Positions 33,936-42,969 are shown, counted from the first letter of the stretch. The stretch is DNA of 64,000 bases from Chitinibacter tainanensis DSM 15459 (GCF_000429785.1 NZ_AUCN01000009.1:434001-498000); one strand, 5' to 3'. A program made the numbers and translations. The notes: a model not told the origin generated them from the sequence alone.

Positions 33936-36272
33936 ATGTCCGCCCCGAAACGATTATTAATGGCTGTGTTGCAGCGCTGGCATCGCCACTGGCCGTGGTG
34001 GCTGGCGTACGCACTGGTGTTTTTGCTGCTGGGTGTGTTGGCGTTTTACGTGGTGCAAAACCGCCAAACCGAGCAAAACCGCCGCGAAGCCGCTTATGCC
34101 CAAGATCTGCTCTGGCAAGAGCAAGAGCTGCGCGTGCGTCTGCAAAGCAATCAGAATGCGCTGGAAAGCCTGGCGTATTCGCTCGCTTCCGATTCAATTG
34201 ATCTGGAAGACTTTCGCGTGCGCAGCGAAGCGATTATGAAAAATAATCCGGAAATCCTCGCCATGGAATGGGTGGATGCGCAGGGGCGCTATATCGGCGG
34301 GATGCCGATTTACAGCCGCCGCCCGGATGTACTGCCGGCCTGGAGCGATGCCAAATTTCGCGAAGCCTTTGATGGCGTGGCCACGCTGGGCTATCCGCTG
34401 TTTACCAATGTGATTCAGCGTGAAGAACCGCTGATGCAGCAGATCGTGCCGATTTTCCGCTTTGCCAGCTTTGATGGTGCGCTGGTGATGACGTATAGCT
34501 TGGAGCGGATGTTGCAGCAGCGCATTCCCTGGTGGCTGGTGCAGCGCTATGAATTGCAGCTGGTCGATTCGCAAAATCGCGTGTTGGCGCCCAGCGAATT
34601 TCACCGCAAGCTCGAAGGCCCGGAAGTACGCGAGATGGCCTTTGGCAATCTCGGCTCAGGCGTGCGCCTGATCGCCAAACCGCTGTACCCGCCCCCTAGC
34701 CTGGATAACTGGGGCTGGCTGGTGCTGGTGGCGCTGTTGCTGGCTTTGCTGGTGTGGGCGCTACATTTGCTGCGTTTGCGCATGCGCGATCGGCAATTGG
34801 CCGAATTGGCGTTGCAGGATGAAATTTCTTTTCGCTCCGCGATGGAAGACTCGCTGGTAACGGGCTTGCGGGCTATGGATAAATCCGGGCGGATTTTATA
34901 TGCCAACCTGGCCTTTTCACGCATGGTGGGCTGGAGTGTGGACGAGCTACAAGGGCAGAAGTCGCCGTTCCCGTTTTGGGCGCCCGAAGCGCTGGCCCAG
35001 TGCGATGCCGCACATCGGGCGATTTTGGCGGGGCAAAGTCCGGCCAATGGCTTTGAGCTGCGCTATATGCGCAAAAATGGCGAGCGCTTTGATGTGCGGC
35101 TGTATTCCTCCCGCTTGATTGACGGCAAGGGCGAGCAGCGCGGCTGGATGGCGTCGATTAATGATATTACCGAGCTCAAGCGGGATCGCGAGGCCTTGCG
35201 CCAATCGCGCCAGCAACTGCGCACGGTGCTAGAAAGCTTGCCGGTGGCAGTGTGTGTCAGCGAGCTTGAGAGCGGCGAAGTGCTGTATCGCAATCGCTGG
35301 CATCAAAATTGTTTTGCGATTGAACATTTGCTGCAACAAGATAATGGTGCGCAGTTTTGCTGGGCGGTTTGGCCAAGGGCGCAGGGGTATTGCCCTACCG
35401 AGCATGATATTGAAGAGCTGGATGTGCATACTGGGCGGGTGTATCAGATTGCACGGCGGGAAGTGGATTGGCTGGGCGGCCGCCGCGCCATGCTGGAAAT
35501 CTGCACCGACATCACCGCGCGCAAAGAAGCCGAAGACGCCGCCCGCGAGCAAAATGAGCGGATGCAACACACGGCGCGGCTGGTGAATATGGGTGAGCTG
35601 GCGTCCAGCCTCGCGCATGAGCTTAATCAGCCGCTGGCCGCGATTTCCAGCTACAGCGCCGCTTGCGAAACCATGCTGTATAAGCCCGAGCCACCGATTG
35701 GCAAAGTGCAGGAAACCTTGGTCAAAATGACCGAGCAAGCACGCCGGGCGGGGCAGATTATTCGCGGGATTCGCCAGCTGGTTACCAAGCGCAAATCCGA
35801 GCCACAGCCTTGCCAGCTGACCGAGCTGGTGGATGTGGTATTGCCGCTCTTGGCGCCGCTGACCCAGCAATTGAAATCCAGACTGGAGGTCGAGCTACCG
35901 CAGCCGTGCCCGCTGGTGCTGGGCGATCCGGTTATGCTGGAACAGGTGATTCTCAATCTGCTGAAAAACGGTCTGGAGGCCATGCAGGACACCCCGGTCA
36001 GCGAGCGGCTCTTGCGCCTGCAGGCCACAGTGCGGGATGAATTATTAGAAGTGCGAGTAATCGACCGCGGCTGCGGGATTGCCGATATGAATCAGCTGTT
36101 TCAGCCTTTTTACACCACCAAGCGCGAAGGCATGGGCATGGGGCTGAACATTTGCCGCTCGGTGATCGAGCAACACAAAGGCCATTTATGGGCCGAAGCT
36201 AATCCGGCGGGCGGTACGCAAATGTGCTTTCGCCTGCCTACAATCAAACCAACCGACCTAACGCTGGAGTAA
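33936..36272 (+). CDS. PAS-domain sensor histidine kinase (DctS/FixL-like)
   Basis: About 780 residues: membrane helix near residues 15-35, periplasmic CHASE-like sensor region (about 40-250), second helix, PAS domain (about 290-410), a second PAS-like domain, HisKA with phospho-acceptor His in LASSLAHELNQPLAAIS, and HATPase with GMGMGLNICRSVIEQHKG. ATG 33936 is chosen; GTG 33837 and ATG 33960 are also in frame and none has a good ribosome site. The FixJ-type regulator begins three bases after its stop. Closest in layout to DctS/DctR pairs sensing carboxylates. Confidence 0.88.
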   Translation: MSAPKRLLMAVLQRWHRHWPWWLAYALVFLLLGVLAFYVVQNRQTEQNRREAAYAQDLLWQEQELRVRLQSNQNALESLAYSLASDSIDLEDFRVRSEAIMKNNPEILAMEWVDAQGRYIGGMPIYSRRPDVLPAWSDAKFREAFDGVATLGYPLFTNVIQREEPLMQQIVPIFRFASFDGALVMTYSLERMLQQRIPWWLVQRYELQLVDSQNRVLAPSEFHRKLEGPEVREMAFGNLGSGVRLIAKPLYPPPSLDNWGWLVLVALLLALLVWALHLLRLRMRDRQLAELALQDEISFRSAMEDSLVTGLRAMDKSGRILYANLAFSRMVGWSVDELQGQKSPFPFWAPEALAQCDAAHRAILAGQSPANGFELRYMRKNGERFDVRLYSSRLIDGKGEQRGWMASINDITELKRDREALRQSRQQLRTVLESLPVAVCVSELESGEVLYRNRWHQNCFAIEHLLQQDNGAQFCWAVWPRAQGYCPTEHDIEELDVHTGRVYQIARREVDWLGGRRAMLEICTDITARKEAEDAAREQNERMQHTARLVNMGELASSLAHELNQPLAAISSYSAACETMLYKPEPPIGKVQETLVKMTEQARRAGQIIRGIRQLVTKRKSEPQPCQLTELVDVVLPLLAPLTQQLKSRLEVELPQPCPLVLGDPVMLEQVILNLLKNGLEAMQDTPVSERLLRLQATVRDELLEVRVIDRGCGIADMNQLFQPFYTTKREGMGMGLNICRSVIEQHKGHLWAEANPAGGTQMCFRLPTIKPTDLTLE
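35384..35432 (+). repeat. GGGTAT-N37-ATAC element inside the sensor-kinase gene
   Basis: GGGGTAT at 35384-35390 and ATAC at 35428-35431. It starts with the same 15 bases as the intergenic copy at 20647 although it encodes part of the second PAS-like domain. Confidence 0.55.
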
Positions 36273-36275
36273 AGC

Positions 36276-36902
36276 ATGGCCGCTATCCCGATGATCGCGA
36301 TTATTGATGACGATGAAGCCGTACGCGATTCTTTAAGCTTGTTACTGGAAACCGAAGGCTGGACGGCGCTGAATTACCCGTCGGCCGAAGACTTTCTCGA
36401 TGAAGGCGACGCCAGCCGTTTTGCCTGCCTGATTGTCGATGTGCGCATGGATGGCATGAGTGGCTTGGAGTTGTTTACCGAGCTGAAGCAAGGCAACTAT
36501 CTGCCACCCGTGATTTTCCTGACCGGCCATGGCGATATCCCGATGGCGGTGGCGGCACTCAAAGATGGTGCGACTGATTTTCTACAAAAGCCCTGCGATC
36601 AGCGTGAGCTTTTGGAGCGGGTGCGCAACTGTGTGGAGCAAGATACGCTGCGCCGCGGCGCCCAAGCGCATCAGCAGAAGGTGAGCGAACTGGTGGCTGA
36701 GCTCACGCCGCGCGAGCGCGATGTACTGAAAGAAATCATGCTGGGTAAGCTCAATAAACAGATCGCCGATCGCCTCGATATCAGCACCAAAACCGTTGAG
36801 GTGCATCGGGCGCGGATTTTTATCAAGATGAAAGTGCATTCGGCCATGGAGCTGGCAGCCATGCTGAAAGAAATCCCGCTGGATGATCTGTTGACCCAAT
36901 AA
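36276..36902 (+). CDS. FixJ/NarL-type response regulator
   Basis: 208-residue transcription factor: receiver domain (1-125) with phospho-acceptor Asp in CLIVDVRMDGMSG and the FixJ-type Lys in LQKPCDQRELL, then a LuxR-type HTH (about 140-200, LTPRERDVLKEIMLGKLNKQ). It is the partner of the PAS kinase directly upstream. The sugar-uptake operon starts 280 bases downstream in the same direction and is the obvious candidate target, but this is inference from position only. Confidence 0.93.
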   Translation: MAAIPMIAIIDDDEAVRDSLSLLLETEGWTALNYPSAEDFLDEGDASRFACLIVDVRMDGMSGLELFTELKQGNYLPPVIFLTGHGDIPMAVAALKDGATDFLQKPCDQRELLERVRNCVEQDTLRRGAQAHQQKVSELVAELTPRERDVLKEIMLGKLNKQIADRLDISTKTVEVHRARIFIKMKVHSAMELAAMLKEIPLDDLLTQ

Positions 36903-36903
36903 T

Positions 36904-36953
36904 GGGGTATGTCTGGTTAAGTTAATCCATATAAGGCACGTAGGCAGATACCC
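36904..36953 (+). repeat. GGGTAT-N37-ATAC element after the FixJ-type gene
   Basis: GGGGTAT at 36904-36910 and ATACCC at 36948-36953, beginning one base after the TAA of the regulator gene. Ends pair as GGGTATGTCTG / CAGATACCC with a bulge. Confidence 0.7.
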
Positions 36954-37049
36954 GCAAAATGCCCGCCACTTTAGCAGGCTTTTTCATCTTAAATCAAAGC
37001 ACTAGCGCCGCTGCGTTGTCAGTTTCGGGTACTAGGTATTCAGCTTGGC

Positions 37050-37096
37050 ATCAGGTGGATACCTTAGGGCGTCAGCCTGACGGTAAATTACCTGAT
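37050..37096. promoter_or_regulatory. Nested palindromes upstream of the sugar ABC operon
   Basis: Within the 283-base gap before gtsA: ATCAGGT (37050-37056) pairs with ACCTGAT (37090-37096), enclosing GTCAG-C-CTGAC (37071-37081) and GGTAA-A-TTACC (37082-37092). These are candidate operators for a sugar-responsive regulator or for the upstream FixJ-type protein. The rest of the gap shows nothing recognisable apart from the GGGTAT element at its start. Confidence 0.45.
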
Positions 37097-37185
37097 TTCT
37101 TACGGGGTGTAGTCTGCGTATTCTGGCTACAACCGGGCAGGAAACAAGCTCGGCATACACACATAACCTGATTGGAGATTCGAAG

Positions 37186-38430
37186 ATGCGCAACCTGAAA
37201 TGGGGTATCGTAGCCGCCAGCATGAGCGTGGCCTTTGCCGCCCAAGCCGCGGAAGTGGAAGTGCTGCACTACTGGACTTCCGGCGGTGAAGCGAAAGCCG
37301 CAGCCGAGTTGAAAAAAATGATGGAAGGCAAAGGCAATAAATGGAAAGACTTTGCCGTGGCCGGTGGTGGTGGTGAAAACGCCATGACCGCGCTGAAAAC
37401 CCGTGTGGTGTCGGGCAACCCGCCAGCTGCCGCCCAGATCAAAGGCCCATCTATTCAGGAATGGGGTGATGAAGGTGTACTGGCTTCGATTGATAGCGTG
37501 GCCAAAAAAGAAGGCTGGGATAAAGTCCTGCCACCCGTCGTGTCCAACGTCATGAAATACAAAGGCCAGTATGTTGCGGCCCCAGTGAATGTGCACCGCG
37601 TGAACTGGTTGTGGGTGAACCCAGAGCTTTTGAAAAAAGCCAATGCCAAAGTACCCACCACTTGGGATGAATTCTTCGTCACCGCAGCCGCGCTGCAAAA
37701 AGCCGGCATCCAGCCATTGGCCTATGGTGGCCAACCTTGGCAAGACAGCACCGTGTTTGAATCAGTTGCCCTTGGTGTAGGTGGCGTTGATTTCTACAAG
37801 AAAGCCTTTGTTCAGCTGGACCCAGCCACCCTGTCTGGCCCAACCATGGTGAAAGTGCTGGAAACCTACAAAAAACTCAAACCATTCACCGATAAAAACG
37901 CCGCCGGCCGCGAGTGGAATCTGGCCACCAGCATGGTGATCAATGGCAAAGCCGCCATGCAGTTTATGGGTGACTGGGCCAAAGGCGAATTCCTTGCTGC
38001 GGGCAAAGTACCTGGTAAAGACTTCCTGTGTGTGGCCGCTCCTGGCACCGCGAACGCCTTCACCTTCAATATCGACAGCTTTGCGATGTTCAAGCTGAAA
38101 AACAAAGATGCGGAAAAAGGCCAGCAAGATTTGGCCTCGACGCTGATGAGCCCCGCCTTCCAGGAAATCTTTAACCTGAACAAAGGCTCGATCCCAGCGC
38201 GCACCGATGCGCCAATGGCCAAGTTTGACGAATGTGGCCAAAAATCAGCGACTGACTTTAAAGCTTCGGCTGGTAAAGGCTCGCTGGTGCCATCATGGGC
38301 ACACGGCATGGCGATGAAATCGGCTACGCAGGGCGCGGTGTATGACGCAGTAACCCAGTTCTGGAATAACGACGGCATGAGTGCAAAAGACGCCGCCGCC
38401 AAACTGACCCAAGCTGCGAAAACCAAATAA
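37186..38430 (+). CDS. gtsA: Sugar ABC transporter substrate-binding protein (glucose/mannose GtsA-like)
   Basis: 414-residue periplasmic family-1 solute-binding protein with a Sec signal peptide (cleavage near AQA-AE, residues 20-22). VEVLHYWTSGGEAKAAAELK at the mature N-terminus and VNVHRVNWLWVNPELLKKA are typical of the GtsA glucose-binding group of Pseudomonas and relatives. Two Cys (residues near 282 and 351) may form a disulfide. GGAG lies 11 bases before the ATG. Permeases and ATPase follow in order. Confidence 0.9.
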   Translation: MRNLKWGIVAASMSVAFAAQAAEVEVLHYWTSGGEAKAAAELKKMMEGKGNKWKDFAVAGGGGENAMTALKTRVVSGNPPAAAQIKGPSIQEWGDEGVLASIDSVAKKEGWDKVLPPVVSNVMKYKGQYVAAPVNVHRVNWLWVNPELLKKANAKVPTTWDEFFVTAAALQKAGIQPLAYGGQPWQDSTVFESVALGVGGVDFYKKAFVQLDPATLSGPTMVKVLETYKKLKPFTDKNAAGREWNLATSMVINGKAAMQFMGDWAKGEFLAAGKVPGKDFLCVAAPGTANAFTFNIDSFAMFKLKNKDAEKGQQDLASTLMSPAFQEIFNLNKGSIPARTDAPMAKFDECGQKSATDFKASAGKGSLVPSWAHGMAMKSATQGAVYDAVTQFWNNDGMSAKDAAAKLTQAAKTK

Positions 38431-38465
38431 GCCTTAGCTTTTAGTTGTTTGTTCTGACACCTGTC

Positions 38466-38489
38466 GGTCGCTGTCCTTAGGCAGCGACC
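38466..38489 (+). other. Intercistronic hairpin after gtsA
   Basis: GGTCGCTG (38466-38473) and CAGCGACC (38482-38489) with an eight-base loop, 35 bases after the gtsA stop and 53 before gtsB. No U-run follows. Such stems commonly stabilise the abundant binding-protein mRNA against 3' decay relative to the permease genes. Confidence 0.6.
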
Positions 38490-38542
38490 GCCGGGCCCGC
38501 CTGAGCCGGCGTTCTGTCCGGCTGCTCTTTGAGGAGTTCCCT

Positions 38543-39436
38543 ATGGCTACGCCAAATGCTCATTACGGCTTTGCCGAGCGCTGGCTACCGCGTCTGGTGC
38601 TTGCACCGTCGTTCTTCCTCACGCTGGTGTTCCTGTATGGCTTCATCGCGTGGAATGGTTATCTGTCGTTTACTGAATCGCGCTTGCTGCCCAATTACGA
38701 GTGGGCAGGCCTCGTGCAATACCAAGCCTTGTTTGAAAACGAGCGCTGGTGGGTGGCCGTGCGCAATCTGGGCATTTTTGCCGTGCTGTTTATCGGTGGC
38801 GCGATGGCCATCGGGATTACGCTGGCGATTTTGCTCGATCAGAAAGTACGCGGCGAAGGTGCTATCCGCACTATTTATCTCTACCCCATGGCACTGTCAT
38901 TTGTGGTAACGGGCACCGCCTGGAAATGGATGCTCAACCCTGGCTTGGGCCTAGAAAAACTGATGCACGATTGGGGCTTTACCAGCTTTACCTTTGATTG
39001 GCTGGTGAATTCCGATATGTCGATTTACACCGTGGTGATCGCCGGTTTGTGGCAATCGTCCGGTTTTGTGATGGCGCTGTTTCTGGCTGGCCTGCGTGGC
39101 GTGGATGATTCGATTATCAAAGCGGCGCAAATCGACGGTGCTAGCCTTCCGCGCATTTACTGGAAGATCATTCTGCCGGCCCTGCGCCCGGTGGTGTTCT
39201 CTACGCTCATGATCTTGTCGCACATTGCCATCAAGAGTTTTGACCTGGTGATGGCTTTGACGGGTGGTGGCCCTGGCTTTTCTTCCGATCTTCCGGCGAC
39301 GTTTATGTATTCAATGGCCTTTACCCGTGGGCAGACCGGTCTGGGCGCCGCCAGCGCGATGATGATGCTGGCCACTGTGGCCGCGATTGTGGTGCCGTAC
39401 CTGTACTCTGAATTAAGGAAAGATCAACATGGCTGA
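38543..39436 (+). CDS. gtsB: Sugar ABC transporter permease (GtsB/MalF-like)
   Basis: 297-residue inner-membrane permease with six predicted helices. The EAA loop that contacts the ATPase is visible as DSIIKAAQIDGASLPRIYWK near residue 195. First of two permeases; it overlaps the next gene by eight bases, indicating coupled translation. GAGGAG lies ahead of the ATG. Confidence 0.92.
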   Translation: MATPNAHYGFAERWLPRLVLAPSFFLTLVFLYGFIAWNGYLSFTESRLLPNYEWAGLVQYQALFENERWWVAVRNLGIFAVLFIGGAMAIGITLAILLDQKVRGEGAIRTIYLYPMALSFVVTGTAWKWMLNPGLGLEKLMHDWGFTSFTFDWLVNSDMSIYTVVIAGLWQSSGFVMALFLAGLRGVDDSIIKAAQIDGASLPRIYWKIILPALRPVVFSTLMILSHIAIKSFDLVMALTGGGPGFSSDLPATFMYSMAFTRGQTGLGAASAMMMLATVAAIVVPYLYSELRKDQHG

Positions 39437-40283
39437 GACTCGATTCTGGCGCGCCGCGCTGTACGCAGCCCTGGTATTTGCTGCCCTGTATTACCTGTTG
39501 CCGCTGTATGTGATGCTGACAACCTCGGTGAAATCCATCGAGGAAATCCGCGCCGGCAATCTCTTATCCCTGCCGGCTGGCATTACCTTTGACGCCTGGA
39601 GCAAGGCCTGGAGTACTGCATGTACCGGCGTGAGCTGTAATGGGCTCTCGGGCTACTTTTGGAATTCGGTGCAGATGGTGATTCCGGCGGTGGCGATCTC
39701 CACCATGCTGGGGGCGATTAATGGTTATGTGTTGTCCAAATGGCGTTTCCGCGGCTCGGAGGTGGTGTTTGCCCTGATTTTGTTTGGTGTGTTCATGCCG
39801 TTTCAGGTCTTGCTGTTGCCCATGGCGCAAACCTTGGGGCTGTTCGGGCTGGCCAATACCACGGCTGGGCTCGTGTTTGTGCATGTGGTGTGCGGTACTG
39901 CCTCAACGACTCTGTTTTTCCGCAACTACTACGTCGGCATTCCGGATGAGCTGATCAAAGCGGCGCGCTTGGATGGGGCCGGTTTCTGGCGGATTTTCTG
40001 GCGGATTATCCTGCCGATGAGCACGCCGATCATCATGGTGACCTTGATCTGGCAATTTACTCAGATTTGGAATGACTTCCTGTTCGGGGTGGTGTTTGCC
40101 TCGGGTGATGCACAACCAATCACCGTGGGGCTGAACAATCTGGCCAATACCTCCACCAGTGTGAAGGAATACAACGTTGATATGGCCGCCGCCCTGATTG
40201 CCGCGCTGCCAACGATTGTGGTGTATGTGCTGGCAGGTAAGTACTTCGTGCGCGGTCTGACTGCAGGTGCGGTAAAAGGCTAG
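39429..40283 (+). CDS. gtsC: Sugar ABC transporter permease (GtsC/MalG-like)
   Basis: 284-residue inner-membrane permease with six predicted helices and the EAA loop DELIKAARLDGAGFWRIFWR near residue 175. Pairs with GtsB to form the transmembrane channel. The stop codon TAG overlaps the start of a GGGTAT element that separates it from the ATPase gene. Confidence 0.92.
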   Translation: MAETRFWRAALYAALVFAALYYLLPLYVMLTTSVKSIEEIRAGNLLSLPAGITFDAWSKAWSTACTGVSCNGLSGYFWNSVQMVIPAVAISTMLGAINGYVLSKWRFRGSEVVFALILFGVFMPFQVLLLPMAQTLGLFGLANTTAGLVFVHVVCGTASTTLFFRNYYVGIPDELIKAARLDGAGFWRIFWRIILPMSTPIIMVTLIWQFTQIWNDFLFGVVFASGDAQPITVGLNNLANTSTSVKEYNVDMAAALIAALPTIVVYVLAGKYFVRGLTAGAVKG

Positions 40284-40329
40284 GGTATCTGGCTATAAAC
40301 CTTAATAAATATTGAGTTTAGCCAGATAC
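40283..40329 (+). repeat. GGGTAT-N37-ATAC element between gtsC and the ATPase gene
   Basis: GGGTAT at 40283-40288 starts on the last base of the gtsC stop codon; ATAC at 40326-40329. Ends form an extended stem, GTATCTGGCT / AGCCAGATAC, around an AT-rich loop. Confidence 0.7.
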
Positions 40330-40368
40330 GCCATGGGTGTATCTGTGCAAGCAGATGGAGAAACAATT

Positions 40369-41457
40369 ATGGGCGCTTTAGCCATCAAGAATGTCACCAA
40401 AAGCTTTGGTGATACCCACATCCTGAAAGGGATCAATATCGATATCGAAGCGGGCGAATTTCTGATTCTGGTTGGCCCCTCGGGCTGCGGCAAATCGACG
40501 CTGATGAATATCATCGCTGGCCTCGAAAGCCCGACCAGTGGTGAGGTTTGTATCGCTGATCGTATAGTTAACGAAGTCGCGCCCAAAGATCGCGATATCG
40601 CCATGGTGTTCCAGAGCTATGCGCTGTATCCCACCATGAATGTGCGGCAAAACATCGCCTTCGGTATGGAAACGCGCGGTGTGCCAAAGGCCGAGCAAAA
40701 CGAAGTGATTGCCCGCGTGGCCAAAATGCTGCAAATCGATCACTTGCTTGATCGTAAACCCTCGGCCTTGTCAGGCGGGCAGCGGCAGCGGGTGGCGATG
40801 GGCCGAGCGTTGGCGCGTAACCCGAAGTTGTTTTTGTTTGATGAGCCGCTTTCGAATCTGGATGCCAAGCTGCGGGTCGAAATGCGAGTGGAAATCAAGC
40901 AACTGCATCAGCGGCTCAAAACCACCATTGTGTATGTGACGCACGATCAGATCGAGGCGATGACGCTGGGTGACAAAATTGCGGTGATGAAAGACGGTGT
41001 GATTCAGCAGTTTGGCAGCCCCGAGGATATTTACGAGCGCCCCGCCAATCTGTTTGTGGCCGGCTTTATTGGTTCGCCCTCAATGAACTTCCTGCCTTGC
41101 CATCTGGTTGAGCAAAATGGCCAGGTGGGTGTGACCTTGCAAGGTGTTGAGGCACCCAAATTCATCGCTCTGCAAGATCGAGCCGGGCTGAAAGAGCGGG
41201 TTGGGCAGAAGGTGATTCTGGGTGTGCGACCCGAGCAATGGGATGTAGAAAACACCCCGGATGCACTGGTCTGCAAAGTAAAAATCACTGAGCCGACGGG
41301 GCCGGATACGATGATTTATAGCGAGGTCAACGGGGTGGAGATGATCGCCCGCGTGCACCCACGTGCTGCTAGCGGCCCGGGCACAACGCTGCCGCTGGTG
41401 CTGGATGTAAAAAAAGCGGTCTTGTTCGATCCTGAAACCGAACTGCGTATTGCCTAG
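40369..41457 (+). CDS. malK: Sugar ABC transporter ATP-binding protein (MalK/UgpC-like)
   Basis: 362 residues from ATG 40369 (GGAGAAAC upstream; the longer frame back to 40312 runs over the GGGTAT element). ABC domain with Walker A GPSGCGKS, signature LSGGQRQR, Walker B LFLFDEPLSNLD and switch His in VYVTHDQIEAMTL, then a C-terminal OB-type regulatory domain (about 240-360) typical of MalK/UgpC. Energises uptake through GtsB/GtsC. Last gene of the operon. Confidence 0.94.
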   Translation: MGALAIKNVTKSFGDTHILKGINIDIEAGEFLILVGPSGCGKSTLMNIIAGLESPTSGEVCIADRIVNEVAPKDRDIAMVFQSYALYPTMNVRQNIAFGMETRGVPKAEQNEVIARVAKMLQIDHLLDRKPSALSGGQRQRVAMGRALARNPKLFLFDEPLSNLDAKLRVEMRVEIKQLHQRLKTTIVYVTHDQIEAMTLGDKIAVMKDGVIQQFGSPEDIYERPANLFVAGFIGSPSMNFLPCHLVEQNGQVGVTLQGVEAPKFIALQDRAGLKERVGQKVILGVRPEQWDVENTPDALVCKVKITEPTGPDTMIYSEVNGVEMIARVHPRAASGPGTTLPLVLDVKKAVLFDPETELRIA

Positions 41458-41505
41458 TTAATTTGCCTGAGCGGGTAGCCCGTGCTGCCTGCTCATCATC
41501 CTTGG

Positions 41506-41530
41506 GCCCGTGCTTGCACGGGCTTTTTTT
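41506..41530 (+). terminator. Terminator of the sugar ABC operon
   Basis: GCCCGTGC-type arms (41506-41513 and 41516-41523) with a TT loop, followed by T7, 49 bases after the ATPase stop codon. Confidence 0.93.
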
Positions 41531-41535
41531 ATGGC

Positions 41536-42354
41536 TTAGACGTAGATGCGCTGCTTACGGGGGGTACTGGCTTGGGGAGAAAGAAAATCAATCCCCTGCT
41601 GCGCCAGCAGTGAGAGGAGATCAGGCTGCGGCTGCATCGGCAGCGCAGCCAGCTGCACCAGAACATGACTAAAATCCGCTGCGAGCGGGCAGTGAATCAC
41701 CAAGCCTTGCCCGCTGCGCGGATGAGTGAAGGCCAGCCCGGTGCAAGCCAGCAACAGCCGATCGACTTCAAATGCCTCGGCGAAAGCCCGATTGTGACGG
41801 CCTTTACCGTAAGTGCTATCGCCAATCATGGGGTGCTGTAAGTGCTTCATATGCCGGCGCAGTTGATGTTTTCGCCCGGTATGGGGCTGCAAGGCCACGA
41901 GGGCATAGCGGCTGCTGGGGTATTTATCCACCGCCCAGGGCAGCTCGAATTGTGCCAAGGTTTGAAACGCCGTTTGGGCGGCTTGCGGGGCTTTGCTGGC
42001 ACCCGCCGCGAGCTCAGGGGGCAGCTCATCGGCGCGAATACTCAGTGGGTGATCAATCTCGCCACTGGCCGGCGGCCAACCACGGACTACGGCAAGGTAA
42101 GATTTTTGCACCTGCCGCGTGGCAAAGGCCTCGCCCATCAGTCGTGCCATTTCCGGATTAAGCGCAAACAGTAGCGTGCCCGAAGTGGCTTTATCCAAGC
42201 GATGGATAGGATACACATGCTGGCCCAGCTGATTGCGCAATTGCTGCAGGGCGAATTCGGTCTCGTGATAATCCAGCTCTGAGCGGTGCACCAGCAAATT
42301 ACTGGGTTTGTGAATGGCGATCAGCTCGGGATCACGATACAAAATGTCTAGCAT
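41536..42354 (-). CDS. truC: tRNA pseudouridine(65) synthase TruC-like
   Basis: 272-residue RluA-family pseudouridine synthase. The start MLDILYRDPELIAIHKPSN, catalytic motif HRLDKATSGTLLFAL (Asp near residue 54) and lack of an S4 domain match TruC, which modifies U65 of tRNA-Asp; RluA-type rRNA specificity is an alternative. It also has GRKHQLRRHMKHL and HPMIGDSTYGKGRHNR blocks. Convergent with the ABC operon. Confidence 0.88.
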   Translation of the reverse strand: MLDILYRDPELIAIHKPSNLLVHRSELDYHETEFALQQLRNQLGQHVYPIHRLDKATSGTLLFALNPEMARLMGEAFATRQVQKSYLAVVRGWPPASGEIDHPLSIRADELPPELAAGASKAPQAAQTAFQTLAQFELPWAVDKYPSSRYALVALQPHTGRKHQLRRHMKHLQHPMIGDSTYGKGRHNRAFAEAFEVDRLLLACTGLAFTHPRSGQGLVIHCPLAADFSHVLVQLAALPMQPQPDLLSLLAQQGIDFLSPQASTPRKQRIYV

Positions 42355-42455
42355 GTGGCAGAAACGACCGGCGGTAGATTAAAAGAACTGAAAGGTCAGT
42401 GTTAATTCAGTAAAAAATGGTATGCTCAATTTGTTGAGATTTGTTGGTTTTATGC

Positions 42456-42944
42456 ATGCTTTCTGTGAAAACCGAAGTTGTCTATAAATGTGGTCACGGT
42501 TTTTCGGCGCCGGATGCTCAGGAAGGTAAGGAGCATCTCATCGAATTGATCGAGAGTGCGCAAGATTTTATCTGCCCTTGCTGCTGTCGGGAAGAATTCC
42601 GCGTGCTAGAGCAAAAAACCGCGGCTTATGCCAACTTGCAGCAGATGTCGCCCACCATGTCGGCCTTTGTGATTGAGGTCGTGCACGCTTTAAGCCCGCT
42701 GAGCGAGATCTTGGCGTGTTGCGATTACAGCCAGCGGGCGCCTTCTCTGGATGAAACCACACCCGGCGGCGAGTTTTTTGAGCTGAGTAATGCTGTGTGG
42801 CGGAAGGAATTCTGGTTCGCCAATGACATCGATCCACGCCACGTGGTGCTGCTGATGGATCACGTTAAGCAGGAAACCGACTGGTTAGCGACTTATATGC
42901 CAAGCGGTAAAGCGGCTGTGCATTTTGGCGAGTTTGCCAAATAA
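42456..42944 (+). CDS. Unknown Cys-rich 162-aa protein
   Basis: 162 residues from ATG 42456 (MLSVKTEVVYKCGHGF); GTG 42465 is an alternative and no strong ribosome site is visible. CGHGF near residue 12 and CPCCCREEF near residue 45 look like a zinc-binding knuckle. The remainder is helical and acidic with no recognised domain. It stands alone between truC (divergent) and glnE (convergent). Confidence 0.65.
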   Translation: MLSVKTEVVYKCGHGFSAPDAQEGKEHLIELIESAQDFICPCCCREEFRVLEQKTAAYANLQQMSPTMSAFVIEVVHALSPLSEILACCDYSQRAPSLDETTPGGEFFELSNAVWRKEFWFANDIDPRHVVLLMDHVKQETDWLATYMPSGKAAVHFGEFAK

Positions 42945-42969
42945 ACGCTTTTCAATTGAGATCAAAAAT

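Noticed and set aside
33837-33960. Duplicate MSAP(Q/K)RL segments at the sensor-kinase N-terminus as an internal repeat
   Set aside because: Only seven residues and probably in untranslated leader if the start is 33936; chance similarity is the simpler explanation.
37018-37062. GGGTACTAGGTATT ... GGATACC upstream of gtsA as another GGGTAT element
   Set aside because: The distances between any GTAT and the ATAC do not equal 37 or 38 bases.
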